A stretch of 41,824 nt of DNA, taken from Prevotellaceae bacterium (GTDB lineage: Bacteria; Bacteroidota; Bacteroidia; Bacteroidales; UBA932). Position 1 is the stretch's first letter. Every line of letters starts with the position of its first letter. Location of the stretch: NCBI GenBank assembly GCA_031270845.1, contig JAISXF010000064.1, positions 1 to 41,824 on the forward strand, in the 5' to 3' direction. Positions 24,522 through 33,628 of this stretch are shown here, piece by piece. Below the pieces are notes generated by a model. That model saw only the letters and a program-made list of their open reading frames with translations, was not told the origin of the DNA and ran no database searches. The position numbers were made by a program, and so were the translations under genes.

Positions 24522-24576
24522 TCGTTGAGTTCTTGCGTGGTTGAATTTCGCGTTCAACCGCAGTTTGTAATTTATA

Positions 24577-24652
24577 ATCCGTAATCCGTAATTTATAATT
24601 TATAATTCGTAATTCGTAATTCGTAATTCGTAATTCGTAATTCGTAATTAAT
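24577..24652. repeat. AATTCGT heptamer tandem repeat
   Basis: Six exact AATTCGT units occupy 24604-24645, preceded by degenerate units (GTAATTT, ATAATCC, GTAATCC and similar) from 24577. The DUF6261 stop codon (24648-24650) is at its edge. It is the reverse complement of the repeat at 104-206. Confidence 0.9.
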
Positions 24653-25376
24653 CCACGGGTGTGGTGGGGGTTCGTTCGGCCATTTCCTGCGCCAGGATTC
24701 GTTTGTAGCGTTCGAGTACGGCGTTCAAATCGCGGATCAGGGCATCGGCGGCATGGTTTCCGACTAACAGCTGGCTTTCTAACTGGCCGGTGATGGCGTG
24801 GTAGAACCGGTCGGTTTCGCTGCGGGTGGTTGTCATCCGGTAGGGGGTTCGTCCGGCGGCTTCCTGATAGCGGTCGGTCATCAGGTCGGTAAATGCGACG
24901 TTGGCGGCCGCCAGTTTCGTAACCCAGGTCCCGACGCCGACGGTTGTAATGGCCGCTGCGGGGGCGGTGAAGGCCAGTTCGCGCAGCAGGTCATTGATGG
25001 CGGCGGTTTCGTCGTCAAGGGTTTTCTTGGCGATGTTTCCGTAGTGGTTGAAAATCGTCATCAATGAGATGGCGGCGGCGACGACGGTGGGGTCGTAGTG
25101 GTGCGTGGCGCCCTGGACGGTGTTTACCAATCCCCGAAAAAGCCTGTCGCGCACGGTGTCCTGCAGGTGGATATGCGCCGTAAATTCGCTTCCGCGAAAA
25201 AAATCCAGCGCCAGCACTTCGTGGCCATAGGCGGTTTTGTATCCTAAAAACAGCGGATTAAAACCGATGACTGTGGGGTCGTGCCGTTCAAAAATAGCGG
25301 ATACGTTTTCGTGGCACTGTACATGTGTTTCGTTTTTCAACAGATGAAAATCGAGAACAATAATGTTTCTGTTCAT
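24648..25376 (-). CDS. DUF6261 family protein
   Basis: The 242-residue product has no signal peptide or membrane helix and appears mostly alpha-helical (long Ala/Leu-rich stretches such as LIRDLNAVLERYKRILAQEM near the end). Its length and pattern (FNPLF.GYKTAY.HEVLALDFFRGSEFT near the start, helical remainder) match the DUF6261 family found in Bacteroidales, whose function is unknown. It is flanked by repeats on both sides: a 41-bp array upstream and heptamers at the stop codon. It does not look like a glycan-processing protein, so its place in the locus may be incidental. Confidence 0.65.
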   Translation of the reverse strand: MNRNIIVLDFHLLKNETHVQCHENVSAIFERHDPTVIGFNPLFLGYKTAYGHEVLALDFFRGSEFTAHIHLQDTVRDRLFRGLVNTVQGATHHYDPTVVAAAISLMTIFNHYGNIAKKTLDDETAAINDLLRELAFTAPAAAITTVGVGTWVTKLAAANVAFTDLMTDRYQEAAGRTPYRMTTTRSETDRFYHAITGQLESQLLVGNHAADALIRDLNAVLERYKRILAQEMAERTPTTPVD

Positions 25377-25443
25377 AATCTTTATTTTTTTAAATAAATA
25401 TAATCTAAATTTAAATAAATGATAAAAAAGGGCTGCCCGGCCT

Positions 25444-25670
25444 GTTCCGGTTTCCGGAAGGAACCAATTCGGTCGAAAAAACCGGTTCCGGTTTCCGGAA
25501 GGAGCAAAATCGGTCGAAAATGGTTGTTCCGGTTTCCGGAAGGAGCAAAATTCGGTCGGATTTGTTTATTCCGGTTTCCGGAAGGAGCAAAATCGGGCGA
25601 AAATGTTTGTTCCGGTTTCCGGAAGGAGCAAAATCGGTCGATGTGCGCTGTTCCGGCATTTTCGTGCGGG
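25444..25670. repeat. 41-bp tandem array with internal palindrome
   Basis: Units begin at 25444, 25485, 25526, 25568 and 25609, with a partial one at 25650 (spacings 41, 41, 42, 41, 41). Each starts with TTCCGG-TTT-CCGGAA, a perfect 6-bp stem, followed by GGAGCAAAATCGGTCGAAAA with small changes and about five variable bases. The variable part is far too short for CRISPR spacers. The array occupies most of the 418 bp between the DUF5018 and DUF6261 genes. Confidence 0.92.
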
Positions 25671-25702
25671 CAGTTCCCTGTTTTCATCATTCATTGTTTA
25701 TT

Positions 25703-25796
25703 ATCCCTGTGCTTCTCTGTGAAGCCCCGGTGTTGTTCCGTGTAATTTTACACGGCGTTACGCCGCGGCTTCACAGCGTTGCACGGAGATTTTTTT
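25703..25796. other. Long compound hairpin with T-run on the plus-strand side
   Basis: CTGTGAAGCC (25717-25726) pairs with GGCTTCACAG (25767-25776). Inside it CCGTGTAA (25738-25745) pairs with TTACACGG (25748-25755), and outside it GTGC pairs with GCAC. On the plus strand a run of T follows (25790-25796). It lies just beyond the DUF5018 stop codon on the minus strand. The T-run orientation suits termination of plus-strand transcripts, or the hairpin may stabilise the 3' end of the minus-strand message. Confidence 0.6.
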
Positions 25797-27597
25797 AAAT
25801 ATCAAAGCAGTCGAACTGGTACCCTACGACGTATCCGTTGGCAAACATAAAATAGACATAGAGGAAATTCCCGTCGGCGGACTGCACAAAAGCGACGTCG
25901 CCACTGCTGTTGCCGTTAGTGGTTCCCGCAGCCTGCGCGCCATACGTGTTGAGCGGACACGCCCACTCGATGGCGCCGTCAACGCCGGGGCCGCCATAGG
26001 CATTGAAGGCGGCGGTAAAGGCGCCGGTACTGGCAGCATTCACTAAATAAGCGCGGTCGGCCTGCCCCCAATTGTAAGCGTTCACGTAATTGACCAGCAC
26101 GTAGGGCGTATTGTTGAACACCGTATAATCGACGGCATTGGCAACGAAGTTCTGGTTCACATCGACGAGGGTGGCGCGTACGGCGTTGGTGCTTCCGTTC
26201 ATCCAGTCGAGCAGCGAATAGATGTCGCTCTGCCCCGCTACCGGGTTCGGTTTGGCCTGCGTTCCCTGTCCATACCGCGCGATGAAGTAATCGGCATTGA
26301 GATCAACATCGGAGGTAGCAACCAGGTCAACATTATAAACATTGGCCGTGCTTCCATTATGCCAGTGCATTCCGGTAACGGTAACGATGTCGGGCGTTTG
26401 CGATACCAGCGTGCCGTTTATTACCTGCCAGCGGGCGAATTTGTCGGCGACGTCGGCATTTTTAAAGGGAACGGTAATGATGGCGTTCGTAGCAATATTG
26501 CCCTGGACGGACATTTTGCGACCCCCGTCGCCGGGCAGCGTGCAGGAGATGTACACTTCCGGCGTAGCCGTGGCCGACGTCTGCTTATAAATCTTAAATG
26601 CGCCGCTTGTGCGGTTGTTCACCAGGTTGCAGATAAAGATATTGCCGCCGTCATCAGCCGTGGTGTAGAAGTTATTCAATCCGCCTCCCGTGATTGATAC
26701 ATCGACGGTGCCTGTACCGATGAGGTCGCCCGTTTTGGCGTCAATCACGATACTGCTGTTTCCGCGCGTGCTAAGGACGATATGGTTCAGGGTTGCCGCA
26801 AGGCCATTGACATTATTGGCTACGCCGACACCCGTGGCCGTTCCCAAGGCGCTTATCAGTTTTGCGAAGAGCAGTTTTTCGCTGCCCGGCCGTATGCCCG
26901 CAGGCAGTTTTGCCGGCACTGATTTGCTCGTGGTGTAGGTGGCCGATGTACCGTCGTGGGCGGTAACGACAAAGGTTTGGGTGTTGTTATAGTCGAGTGT
27001 CGTTGTCCGCGGGTCGGGGCTGATGGTCGCGTGCGGCGATAGTTTAATCGTCGCCGTGCAGGGCGCGATTGGCTCGGAGGCAATCAGGGAAATGGTTTTG
27101 GTGCTTTCCGTGATAATCCCGGTGAGGATGGCATCGCCGGCTAAGGGCAGGGTAAACTCCTCGATCACGCAGGCCGAACTTTTGAGGATAAGGCTCGAGA
27201 TGGTGTACTGTACCTTCTCCTTCCGCTGCGTGGTGACGGTGATAACCGAGGGCTGGGTCAAGTCCATATAGAGCAGCGGCGGGGCGACCGTAACGTTGTC
27301 GTCGAGATTGGCGCGCATACGCATCCGCGAAAGCATGGCCGCAGTAACCGGATTGTCGCTTTCTTCGGGGAAATAATAGGGAACAGGAATCACAATGTTC
27401 GTATTTCCTTCGGTAACGGTAACGGTAAACCGGCCTTTGTCCTGGTCTAAATAATTGCCGGCGGCATCGGTAAAGTAAGCCGTTACGCTGTTGAGTCCCG
27501 AATGTGCTACCGGGGGCAGCAGTTCATCGGGCGTCTGGCACCCGTTGATTGCAAACAGGGCGCCCATCAATATCAGTAAGTAAATTTTACTTTTCAT
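25795..27597 (-). CDS. DUF5018-type lipoprotein with propeller-like C-terminus
   Basis: The 600-residue product is a lipoprotein (signal ending in AINGC, Cys20). It has an N-terminal region with Ig-like beta segments, then a DUF5018-like sandwich (about residues 140-230, with ATISPDPRTTTLDYNNTQTF and VVTAHDGTSATYT). A large C-terminal region has repeated NGTLV, IVIDAKTGDLIGTG and DGNFLYVYF blocks, suggesting a beta-propeller. It follows SusD, in the place where SusE/SusF-like surface glycan-binding proteins are normally encoded, so glycan binding is the likely role. It shares its domain plan with the first gene of the locus. Confidence 0.72.
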   Translation of the reverse strand: MKSKIYLLILMGALFAINGCQTPDELLPPVAHSGLNSVTAYFTDAAGNYLDQDKGRFTVTVTEGNTNIVIPVPYYFPEESDNPVTAAMLSRMRMRANLDDNVTVAPPLLYMDLTQPSVITVTTQRKEKVQYTISSLILKSSACVIEEFTLPLAGDAILTGIITESTKTISLIASEPIAPCTATIKLSPHATISPDPRTTTLDYNNTQTFVVTAHDGTSATYTTSKSVPAKLPAGIRPGSEKLLFAKLISALGTATGVGVANNVNGLAATLNHIVLSTRGNSSIVIDAKTGDLIGTGTVDVSITGGGLNNFYTTADDGGNIFICNLVNNRTSGAFKIYKQTSATATPEVYISCTLPGDGGRKMSVQGNIATNAIITVPFKNADVADKFARWQVINGTLVSQTPDIVTVTGMHWHNGSTANVYNVDLVATSDVDLNADYFIARYGQGTQAKPNPVAGQSDIYSLLDWMNGSTNAVRATLVDVNQNFVANAVDYTVFNNTPYVLVNYVNAYNWGQADRAYLVNAASTGAFTAAFNAYGGPGVDGAIEWACPLNTYGAQAAGTTNGNSSGDVAFVQSADGNFLYVYFMFANGYVVGYQFDCFDI

Positions 27598-27621
27598 AGC
27601 TGTATAATTTTAAAATATGAA

Positions 27622-29274
27622 TTATTTCCATTCGTCGTATTGCTCGATAAGCGAGTTGTTGTTGAGTTCCCCGTTGGGAATGGGCAACACGTAGAGTTTC
27701 GTCAGGAACGAGCGGTCTTCTTTGTCGCAGTCCACATACTCGTATTCGTAGCTACTGTTCTTGTAGGTAATTTTCAAGCCGTGTACGCGGTAGCTGTTGT
27801 ACCCGACGGGGTAGTTCTGGTGCGCGAGCCGCCAGCGGCGCATGTCCCAGTAGAGGTGTCCTTCGTAGGCGAGTTCGATTTTGCGTTCCTGACGGATGGC
27901 GTCGAAGAGAGCATTACCGGAGAGGCCTGTTTTCGGCGGCAGGTTCACGCCCGTGCGGGTACGGACGGCGTTCATGTCGGAGAGCGCCTGCGCCGGACTG
28001 TTGAGCCGGTAGTTGGCTTCGGCACGGTTGAGATAGACTTCGGCAAGCCGGATTTCGACCAGCGACTGCGCGCTGAGCAGGGTAAGGTCGGTATGGGCTT
28101 CGTCTCGCAGTTTGCGCAGGTAGTAGCCGGTGGTGGTTTTTCCTTTCGGATAGGCCTCCGCCCGATACTCCATGTAGCGGCCGTTGGTTCCGTCCACCGA
28201 ATTTTGCATGATTTTGCCCTGCCATGTGCTGCCGTTGTAAATCACGGTAGCGTGGAAACGCGGCTCCAGCTGGCTGTAAGGGGGCGACGTGGTCGTTGTC
28301 CCGTGCCATGTGCTCCAGTCCACAGCCGTACCGTCGGCTTTTTCATAGGCTTCGACCATTTCCTGCGTCGGGCCTCCGGCGCCTCCGGCCTCGTCGTGTT
28401 CTCCGAAGGTGGCATAGGCCATATCGAAGTTATGACTGGGGCCGGTAACGCGGTACTGATATTCCAGGATGGATTCGGAATTATTGCCTTTCCATGCGTC
28501 GGCGTAGTTGTCCGTCAGGCTGTATTTGTTTAAGGCAAATACCGAGTCGGCGGCCACTTTTGCCGACAGCCAGCGTTCGGCATAGAGCATCGCCCGCGAT
28601 TTAAAGGCAAACACGGCGCCTTTGGTCAGGCGACCGGCATTGGCGGCGTCCCATTCGCGCGGCAGCACCGATGCGGCAAAATCCAAATCCGATTCAATCA
28701 AATTCCACGTATCGTCGGCCGACGAGCGGGCTTTGTTCTGTTCAAAATTCAGGTCGGTGTACAGGATAACGCCGCCGTGCCGTTTGGCTAATTGAAAATA
28801 AAGGTAAGCGCGGAAGAAACGCGCCTGCGCTTCAAATGTCCGGTTGGTTGTTTCGTCGAAGTTCGCAAAGTCGCGCATGTTCACCAGAAATTCATTGACC
28901 CGCCGGATGCGTTCGTAAGTCGTCGCCCATACGTTGAGCAGGTTTTGGTCGGGGCCTATGCGGGAAGGATTGAATACAATCATATTCGCATCGCCCGCAC
29001 GGCTGCCGGAGACGTTCGAGCCGTATTTAAACGTTTCGGTGAGTCCTTCGGTCAGGTTGCCGCTGAATTGCGACGGGCTGGCATACATCCCGTACCGGTC
29101 GATATAGGCATAAAAGGTATTGCAGTACATGGTCACGGTTTCGAGTTCCTGCCATACTACTTTGTCCGATATTCGGTCGGTGGGCGTGGTATCAAGGAAG
29201 CTGTCGCAGCCTCCCGCTACTGTAAGTAACAGTATAATGACTGATAGAGATAGTATCTTTTTCATGATATTCAT
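27622..29274 (-). CDS. SusD/RagB-family nutrient-binding lipoprotein (second pair)
   Basis: SusD proteins are surface lipoproteins that close over the SusC porter and bind its glycan substrate. The 550-residue product has a lipobox (TVAGGC) followed by DSFLDTTPTD, the usual SusD N-terminal motif, then helical TPR-like segments including EAQARFFRAYLYFQLAKRHGGV and the C-terminal NRAEANYRLNSPAQALSDMNAVR and RQERKIELAYEGHLYWDMRRW blocks. An ATG at 29265, three codons in, is an equally good start. The gene lies 3 bp after the partner susC. Confidence 0.93.
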   Translation of the reverse strand: MNIMKKILSLSVIILLLTVAGGCDSFLDTTPTDRISDKVVWQELETVTMYCNTFYAYIDRYGMYASPSQFSGNLTEGLTETFKYGSNVSGSRAGDANMIVFNPSRIGPDQNLLNVWATTYERIRRVNEFLVNMRDFANFDETTNRTFEAQARFFRAYLYFQLAKRHGGVILYTDLNFEQNKARSSADDTWNLIESDLDFAASVLPREWDAANAGRLTKGAVFAFKSRAMLYAERWLSAKVAADSVFALNKYSLTDNYADAWKGNNSESILEYQYRVTGPSHNFDMAYATFGEHDEAGGAGGPTQEMVEAYEKADGTAVDWSTWHGTTTTSPPYSQLEPRFHATVIYNGSTWQGKIMQNSVDGTNGRYMEYRAEAYPKGKTTTGYYLRKLRDEAHTDLTLLSAQSLVEIRLAEVYLNRAEANYRLNSPAQALSDMNAVRTRTGVNLPPKTGLSGNALFDAIRQERKIELAYEGHLYWDMRRWRLAHQNYPVGYNSYRVHGLKITYKNSSYEYEYVDCDKEDRSFLTKLYVLPIPNGELNNNSLIEQYDEWK

Positions 29275-29277
29275 TTT

Positions 29278-32200
29278 TTAAAAAGTTAATTTAATACCGC
29301 CGGCAAATACCCGTTGTTGCGGGTAGTATCCGTTGGATACGCCGGGCTGTTCGGGGTCAATATTGTATTTTGTCAGCTCACTGAAGGTAAGCAGATTTTG
29401 TCCCTCCACATATACCCGCAGCGCATTGATGCCGACATAAGCCAGCCATTTTTTCGGAAGGTTGTAGCCGACTTGCAGGCTTTTGAGCCGGAGGTAGTCG
29501 CCGTTGCGGTACCAGAAATCCGACGAATACGCATTGTTGTTACCCGGAGGCGTAATGCTCAGGCGGGGGAAGAGGGCGTTCGGATTGTCGGGCGTCCACG
29601 AGTTTTCTACCAGATACAGCGGCGTATTCGACGTGTGGTAAAACGATTTTGTGAAAAGACTGTTGTCCATCCCCACGCCGGGATATACGCCGGTGAGGGC
29701 TACATGGCGGCCGAGCGCGCCCTGCAGCAGGAAGGAAATGTCGATGCCTTTCCATTCGCCGTAGAACGACAGCCCGCCGGTAAATTCGGGATAGGCCGAT
29801 TTGCCCACATAGCCGCGGTCCTGCTCGTAGGTAATGACCCCGTCGCCGTTGCGGTCTAAATAGCGAATATCGCCTATACGCGGCCTGCCGCTTTCCAGTT
29901 TGGCAGAGTTGTCCACTTCTTCCTGCGACTGATACAGCCCCATGGCAATGAAGCCTTCGAGTACGCCTTCGTCCTTGCCGGTCAGTTTCAAATAATCGGG
30001 CATATTGACCGACTCTTCATGATGCAGCCAGCGGCGTTTGGTGTAGGTTGTGTTCAAATCAATACGGTAGGAAAATTCCCCAATTTTGTTCGCATGGCTC
30101 AGGTGGATTTCAAATCCCGTATGGTCTTTTTTGTCCAAATTCTGCCAGGCATACACATACCCGCCCCATGAATTCGGCGCCGTATTGGAAACCGCTACCG
30201 GAATATCATAAAGGTATTTGTAGAATACATCAAATTCAACGCCCAGCAAGCCTTTCCACAGCGAAGCATCAAAGCCGATATTGTATTGCAGGGCTTTCGA
30301 CCAGGTCAATTTGACGTTGGCCGGTGCGGAGGTGTTGAGTCCGTTTACCACTTGCCCTCCGATAATAGCTACATTGGCCACAGGCAACAGGGTGTTGAGG
30401 TAAAAATAGGCCGGAAGTCCGCTGGTTGAACCGGTCAATCCGATACCGCCGCGCAGTTTGAGATTATCTACAAACGGAGCGGCTTTCTTAAACCATTCTT
30501 CCTCCGACATGCGCCAGCCTATCGAGGCGGCAGGGGTCGTCATCCAGCGGGCGCCGCTGATATTTTTACCGGCGAACTGGTACGTGCCGTCATAGCGCAA
30601 GGTAACTTCGGCAAGGTATTTATCGGCATAGCTGTAATTGATACGCCCCAAAAAGCCTGCCAGCCGCGACTGGCTGCTCGAACCGCTGATGCCTCTCTTT
30701 TCGGCAATAGACGCCCTGCTCAGTTCATCCAGGGCAAGAATATCAAAGCCGGCGCCCGATGCGCTAAAGACATTGCCGTTAGTTTGCCGCGTTTCCATCA
30801 GCGCCAGCGCCGACACAGTGTGCAATCCGAATTTGTTTTCGTACTTCAGGCTGGTGTTGGTAGTAACAGTCGTACTGCGCGTAGCTCCTTCGGCCAGGGA
30901 AGCATCGCCGGGCGACTGGAATTTCGTCTTTGTATAGGAAATATCGCCGGCCGGGGACGAAGGCAACACCGCCCTGTACACGTCGTACGGGTTGGTCAGC
31001 TGCTTCGACATGGCGTCGGTATAGTCATAGGCCACGGCAAACTTTGCACTCAGTCCTTTCACCCACGGGACGTCATAGTTCAACGCCAGGTTGGTTTGTA
31101 AAATATTACTCTTGTCCGTCCGGTAGCCTGCCTCATAGAGCGAACTGGCCAGCGGGCTGACAATCGAACTGGCCGTGGGCGTGGCTACCGGCAGGCCGTT
31201 CCATTCCATCGGCACAAAGGGCAAGGCGCGTACGGCCTGCTGCGCAATGTTGCTGCCTGCCGAGGGGTCGCTGCTCCATGTTGCCCGTTCGCGGTTTTCA
31301 ATACGCCCGCTCACGTCAAAGGTCAAGGTTAAATTTTTGGCAATTTTAGCGTCAATGTTCGAGCGCAGGTTAATGCGGTCGTAATTGAAGTTTTGTACGT
31401 TCCCCGTCTGGTTGAAATAGCCCAGCGAGGCAAAGTACTTGATGTTCTCCGTACCGCCCGATGCATTCACGTTGTACTGCCCGTTGGTACCGACGCCAAA
31501 AGTTTCTTCATACCAGTTGGTGTTGCCCCAGCCGCCTTCGCCGGCGAGCATTTTACGGACATGCTCTTCGGAGAAAATCGGCGTGTCGCCGTCCATCACC
31601 CGCGCCTTGTTGAACCAGTAGGCATACTGCGGCCCGTCTAAAAGCTGCAGCATTTCGGTGTTTGTGCTCACGCCGTAGGATGCGGTGAAGTTAATCCGCG
31701 ACGGGGCTACCTGCCCGCGTTTGGTGGTAACAATAATCACCGCGCTCGCATTTAGCCCGTACACTGCCGCCGACGAGGCGTCTTTCAACACCGATATGGA
31801 GGCAATATCATTCGGGTCGATTTCCTCAAAGCTGCGCTCGATACCATCGACCACCGCCTTGACACCGCTGCCGCGGACTAATAAAGACGACCCGTCGGAA
31901 CCCGGTTGCCCCGATTGCTGCAGGCTGATAACGCCGGCAATCCGGCCACCCAGAAGGTTCGTAACGTTTGTCGTGGGCGCTTTCAGCAGTTCTTCTCCCT
32001 TGATTTGGGAGACGGCGCCGGTAACGCTGATTTTTTTCTGCGTACCGTACCCTACTACTACCACCTCTTCCAATCGCTTTACGTCTTCTTCAAGGACAAC
32101 GTTTAACTCTGCTCGGTTACTCACAGGGGTTTCCTGTGTAATGTATCCTAACAGCGAAATAACCACCGTAGCGTCGGGCGCAGCCTGAATGGCAAAGCGG

Positions 32201-32421
32201 CCGTCGGCATCCGTCAGGGTGGTAACTGCCGTTCCTTTCACCACAATACTGGCTCCGACGACCGTCTCGCCTTTGGCGTCGGTTACCGTGCCGGTTATTG
32301 CTCTCGTTTGTGCGTTTGCAGGCAGTACGCACAACAGACTCCACAGGAAAATACCGGCCCAAAGCCCTGCGCACTTCCACAGCCCGGTTCCCGTTCTTTT
32401 TGGTTTTTTGAATATTCTCAT
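29278..32421 (-). CDS. SusC/RagA-family TonB-dependent transporter (second pair)
   Basis: This is an outer membrane porter for glycan fragments powered by TonB. I use the ATG at 32419-32421, which gives a protein of 1047 residues with a signal peptide ending ANAQ; an upstream ATG at 32457 would overlap the preceding gene. After the signal come a carboxypeptidase-regulatory-like domain (ITGTVTDAKGETVVGASIVVKG), the SusC motif LEEVVVVGYGTQKK, the plug (LLGGRIAGVISLQQSGQPGSDG) and a 22-strand barrel region ending in GGIKLTF, with terminal Phe as in most outer membrane barrels. It is directly followed by its SusD partner. Confidence 0.95.
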   Translation of the reverse strand: MRIFKKPKRTGTGLWKCAGLWAGIFLWSLLCVLPANAQTRAITGTVTDAKGETVVGASIVVKGTAVTTLTDADGRFAIQAAPDATVVISLLGYITQETPVSNRAELNVVLEEDVKRLEEVVVVGYGTQKKISVTGAVSQIKGEELLKAPTTNVTNLLGGRIAGVISLQQSGQPGSDGSSLLVRGSGVKAVVDGIERSFEEIDPNDIASISVLKDASSAAVYGLNASAVIIVTTKRGQVAPSRINFTASYGVSTNTEMLQLLDGPQYAYWFNKARVMDGDTPIFSEEHVRKMLAGEGGWGNTNWYEETFGVGTNGQYNVNASGGTENIKYFASLGYFNQTGNVQNFNYDRINLRSNIDAKIAKNLTLTFDVSGRIENRERATWSSDPSAGSNIAQQAVRALPFVPMEWNGLPVATPTASSIVSPLASSLYEAGYRTDKSNILQTNLALNYDVPWVKGLSAKFAVAYDYTDAMSKQLTNPYDVYRAVLPSSPAGDISYTKTKFQSPGDASLAEGATRSTTVTTNTSLKYENKFGLHTVSALALMETRQTNGNVFSASGAGFDILALDELSRASIAEKRGISGSSSQSRLAGFLGRINYSYADKYLAEVTLRYDGTYQFAGKNISGARWMTTPAASIGWRMSEEEWFKKAAPFVDNLKLRGGIGLTGSTSGLPAYFYLNTLLPVANVAIIGGQVVNGLNTSAPANVKLTWSKALQYNIGFDASLWKGLLGVEFDVFYKYLYDIPVAVSNTAPNSWGGYVYAWQNLDKKDHTGFEIHLSHANKIGEFSYRIDLNTTYTKRRWLHHEESVNMPDYLKLTGKDEGVLEGFIAMGLYQSQEEVDNSAKLESGRPRIGDIRYLDRNGDGVITYEQDRGYVGKSAYPEFTGGLSFYGEWKGIDISFLLQGALGRHVALTGVYPGVGMDNSLFTKSFYHTSNTPLYLVENSWTPDNPNALFPRLSITPPGNNNAYSSDFWYRNGDYLRLKSLQVGYNLPKKWLAYVGINALRVYVEGQNLLTFSELTKYNIDPEQPGVSNGYYPQQRVFAGGIKLTF

Positions 32422-32450
32422 AATAGAATAAATTGAATGAATAATTATTT

Positions 32451-33551
32451 TTAACATGGTAACATAAAATGTTCACAATACAGTTTATACAAGTTCCCCG
32501 CCTGCGTGTAGGCCGAATAGGGACTCATAAAGTGGGAAAATTCAAACGTGATGGCTTTCGACATCGCGGCCTCCTGCGAATGAATGAGTTTTTTTATCAG
32601 CTTGTCCCACCGGATGGGCAGGAAGCGTATCGGCATGTCGCGGTCGAACGATTCGACGTTCGTCCAGCATTCGATGCCGAACTGTTCGGCCAACTCGCGG
32701 TTGGCTACTAAGTAATCCTTCAGTTCGTGGTAATCGACCTGCCCGTCCTGGAAGGCCATAATATCAACCGCCCCGCGAATGCCCGACAGGATTTCCGTCC
32801 AGTCCTTCACGTGCTGCTCGACGGTTGTGGCCTGGTCGCCGGCCATTACCTGGTCGGTTTTCAGGCCGTGAATGTAGGGCGAAATCAGGCAGGGCTTGTT
32901 GCCCGATATGCTTTTGGCATGTTTCCCGATTTCGGCGAACGATTCGATAATGCCTCCCTTGCGACGGCTCACTTCCTGCGACAGGTACCAGCCGTAGAAC
33001 GACGGGTGATGCCCGTACTTTTCCCACACTTCGTCGAGGAAAAGTTTGTTGAGCGACACTTCTTTTTGGGCATCGCCGGCTATCCAGTAACGCCCCGAAT
33101 CGAAGATACCGCAGTAGAATTTCATGCCGTGCTTGTCGGCCAGGTCGAGGAACATGCCCAGCAGGTCGAATGCCGGCTCGTACATGTACGTCCCTTCGTG
33201 TTTCATCAATACTTCGGAACGGAAGGTCATGTAGCGCGCGAATGCGCCGCGGATAAGTATCACGGTGTCGATGCCCATCTGTTTCATAGCGCCGAAGTCG
33301 GCGTCCCACTTGTCGTATCCCCAATTTTGGGAGGGGATGTCCCACGTAATTTCATCGAGGAAGGTGCCGGTAATCGGCAGTCCCGTTCCTTTCGTTATCA
33401 GGCGGTACTTGTCGTCCGATGCCGACAGCCGTATTCCGCCGGCTATTGTGCCGTGCTCGTTTCCGCCGCACGCCGTGAGCGCCATTCCCGCCACCGGAAC
33501 ACTTCCGGCAGCCAATGCCATTGTCTTTAAAAAATCTCTTCTATTGTTCAT
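32451..33551 (-). CDS. DUF4434 TIM-barrel protein with Tat-like lipoprotein signal
   Basis: The 366-residue product begins with NNRRDFLKTMALAAG, a twin-arginine type motif, and also has a lipobox-like LTAC at about residues 25-28. It may therefore be exported folded by Tat and lipidated. The body fits DUF4434 (GH-like TIM barrel): ITGTFLDEITWDIPSQNWG near the start, MKQMGIDTVILIRG, FYCGIFDSGRYW, FYGWYLSQEVSRR and DIMAFQDGQVD in order. The Glu in the YLSQE motif is a candidate active-site residue, which is inference. DUF4434 proteins often sit in polysaccharide-utilisation loci; no substrate is known to me. It lies between the first NAGPA gene and the second susC. Confidence 0.78.
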   Translation of the reverse strand: MNNRRDFLKTMALAAGSVPVAGMALTACGGNEHGTIAGGIRLSASDDKYRLITKGTGLPITGTFLDEITWDIPSQNWGYDKWDADFGAMKQMGIDTVILIRGAFARYMTFRSEVLMKHEGTYMYEPAFDLLGMFLDLADKHGMKFYCGIFDSGRYWIAGDAQKEVSLNKLFLDEVWEKYGHHPSFYGWYLSQEVSRRKGGIIESFAEIGKHAKSISGNKPCLISPYIHGLKTDQVMAGDQATTVEQHVKDWTEILSGIRGAVDIMAFQDGQVDYHELKDYLVANRELAEQFGIECWTNVESFDRDMPIRFLPIRWDKLIKKLIHSQEAAMSKAITFEFSHFMSPYSAYTQAGNLYKLYCEHFMLPC

Positions 33552-33593
33552 TGTTGATTTGCTTATTTATTGATTTGGTTTATCCATTTTCAT

Positions 33594-33628
33594 CAATTCG
33601 TAATTCGTAATTTTTAATTCTTAATAAT
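33594..33628. repeat. AATTCGT-type heptamers overlapping a stop codon
   Basis: Units CAATTCG, TAATTCG, TAATTTT, TAATTCT and TAATAAT run to the 3' end of the phosphodiester glycosidase gene and contain its stop codon (33614-33616) and last codons. Confidence 0.7.

Noticed and set aside
25444-25670. CRISPR array
   Set aside because: The conserved unit is about 36 of 41 bp with only about five variable bases, no room for spacers, and no cas genes nearby.
25382-25690. 102-codon open frame containing LLPETG, which looks like a sortase motif
   Set aside because: It is a translation of the 41-bp array rotating through three frames; LPETG arises by chance from CCGGAA repeats.
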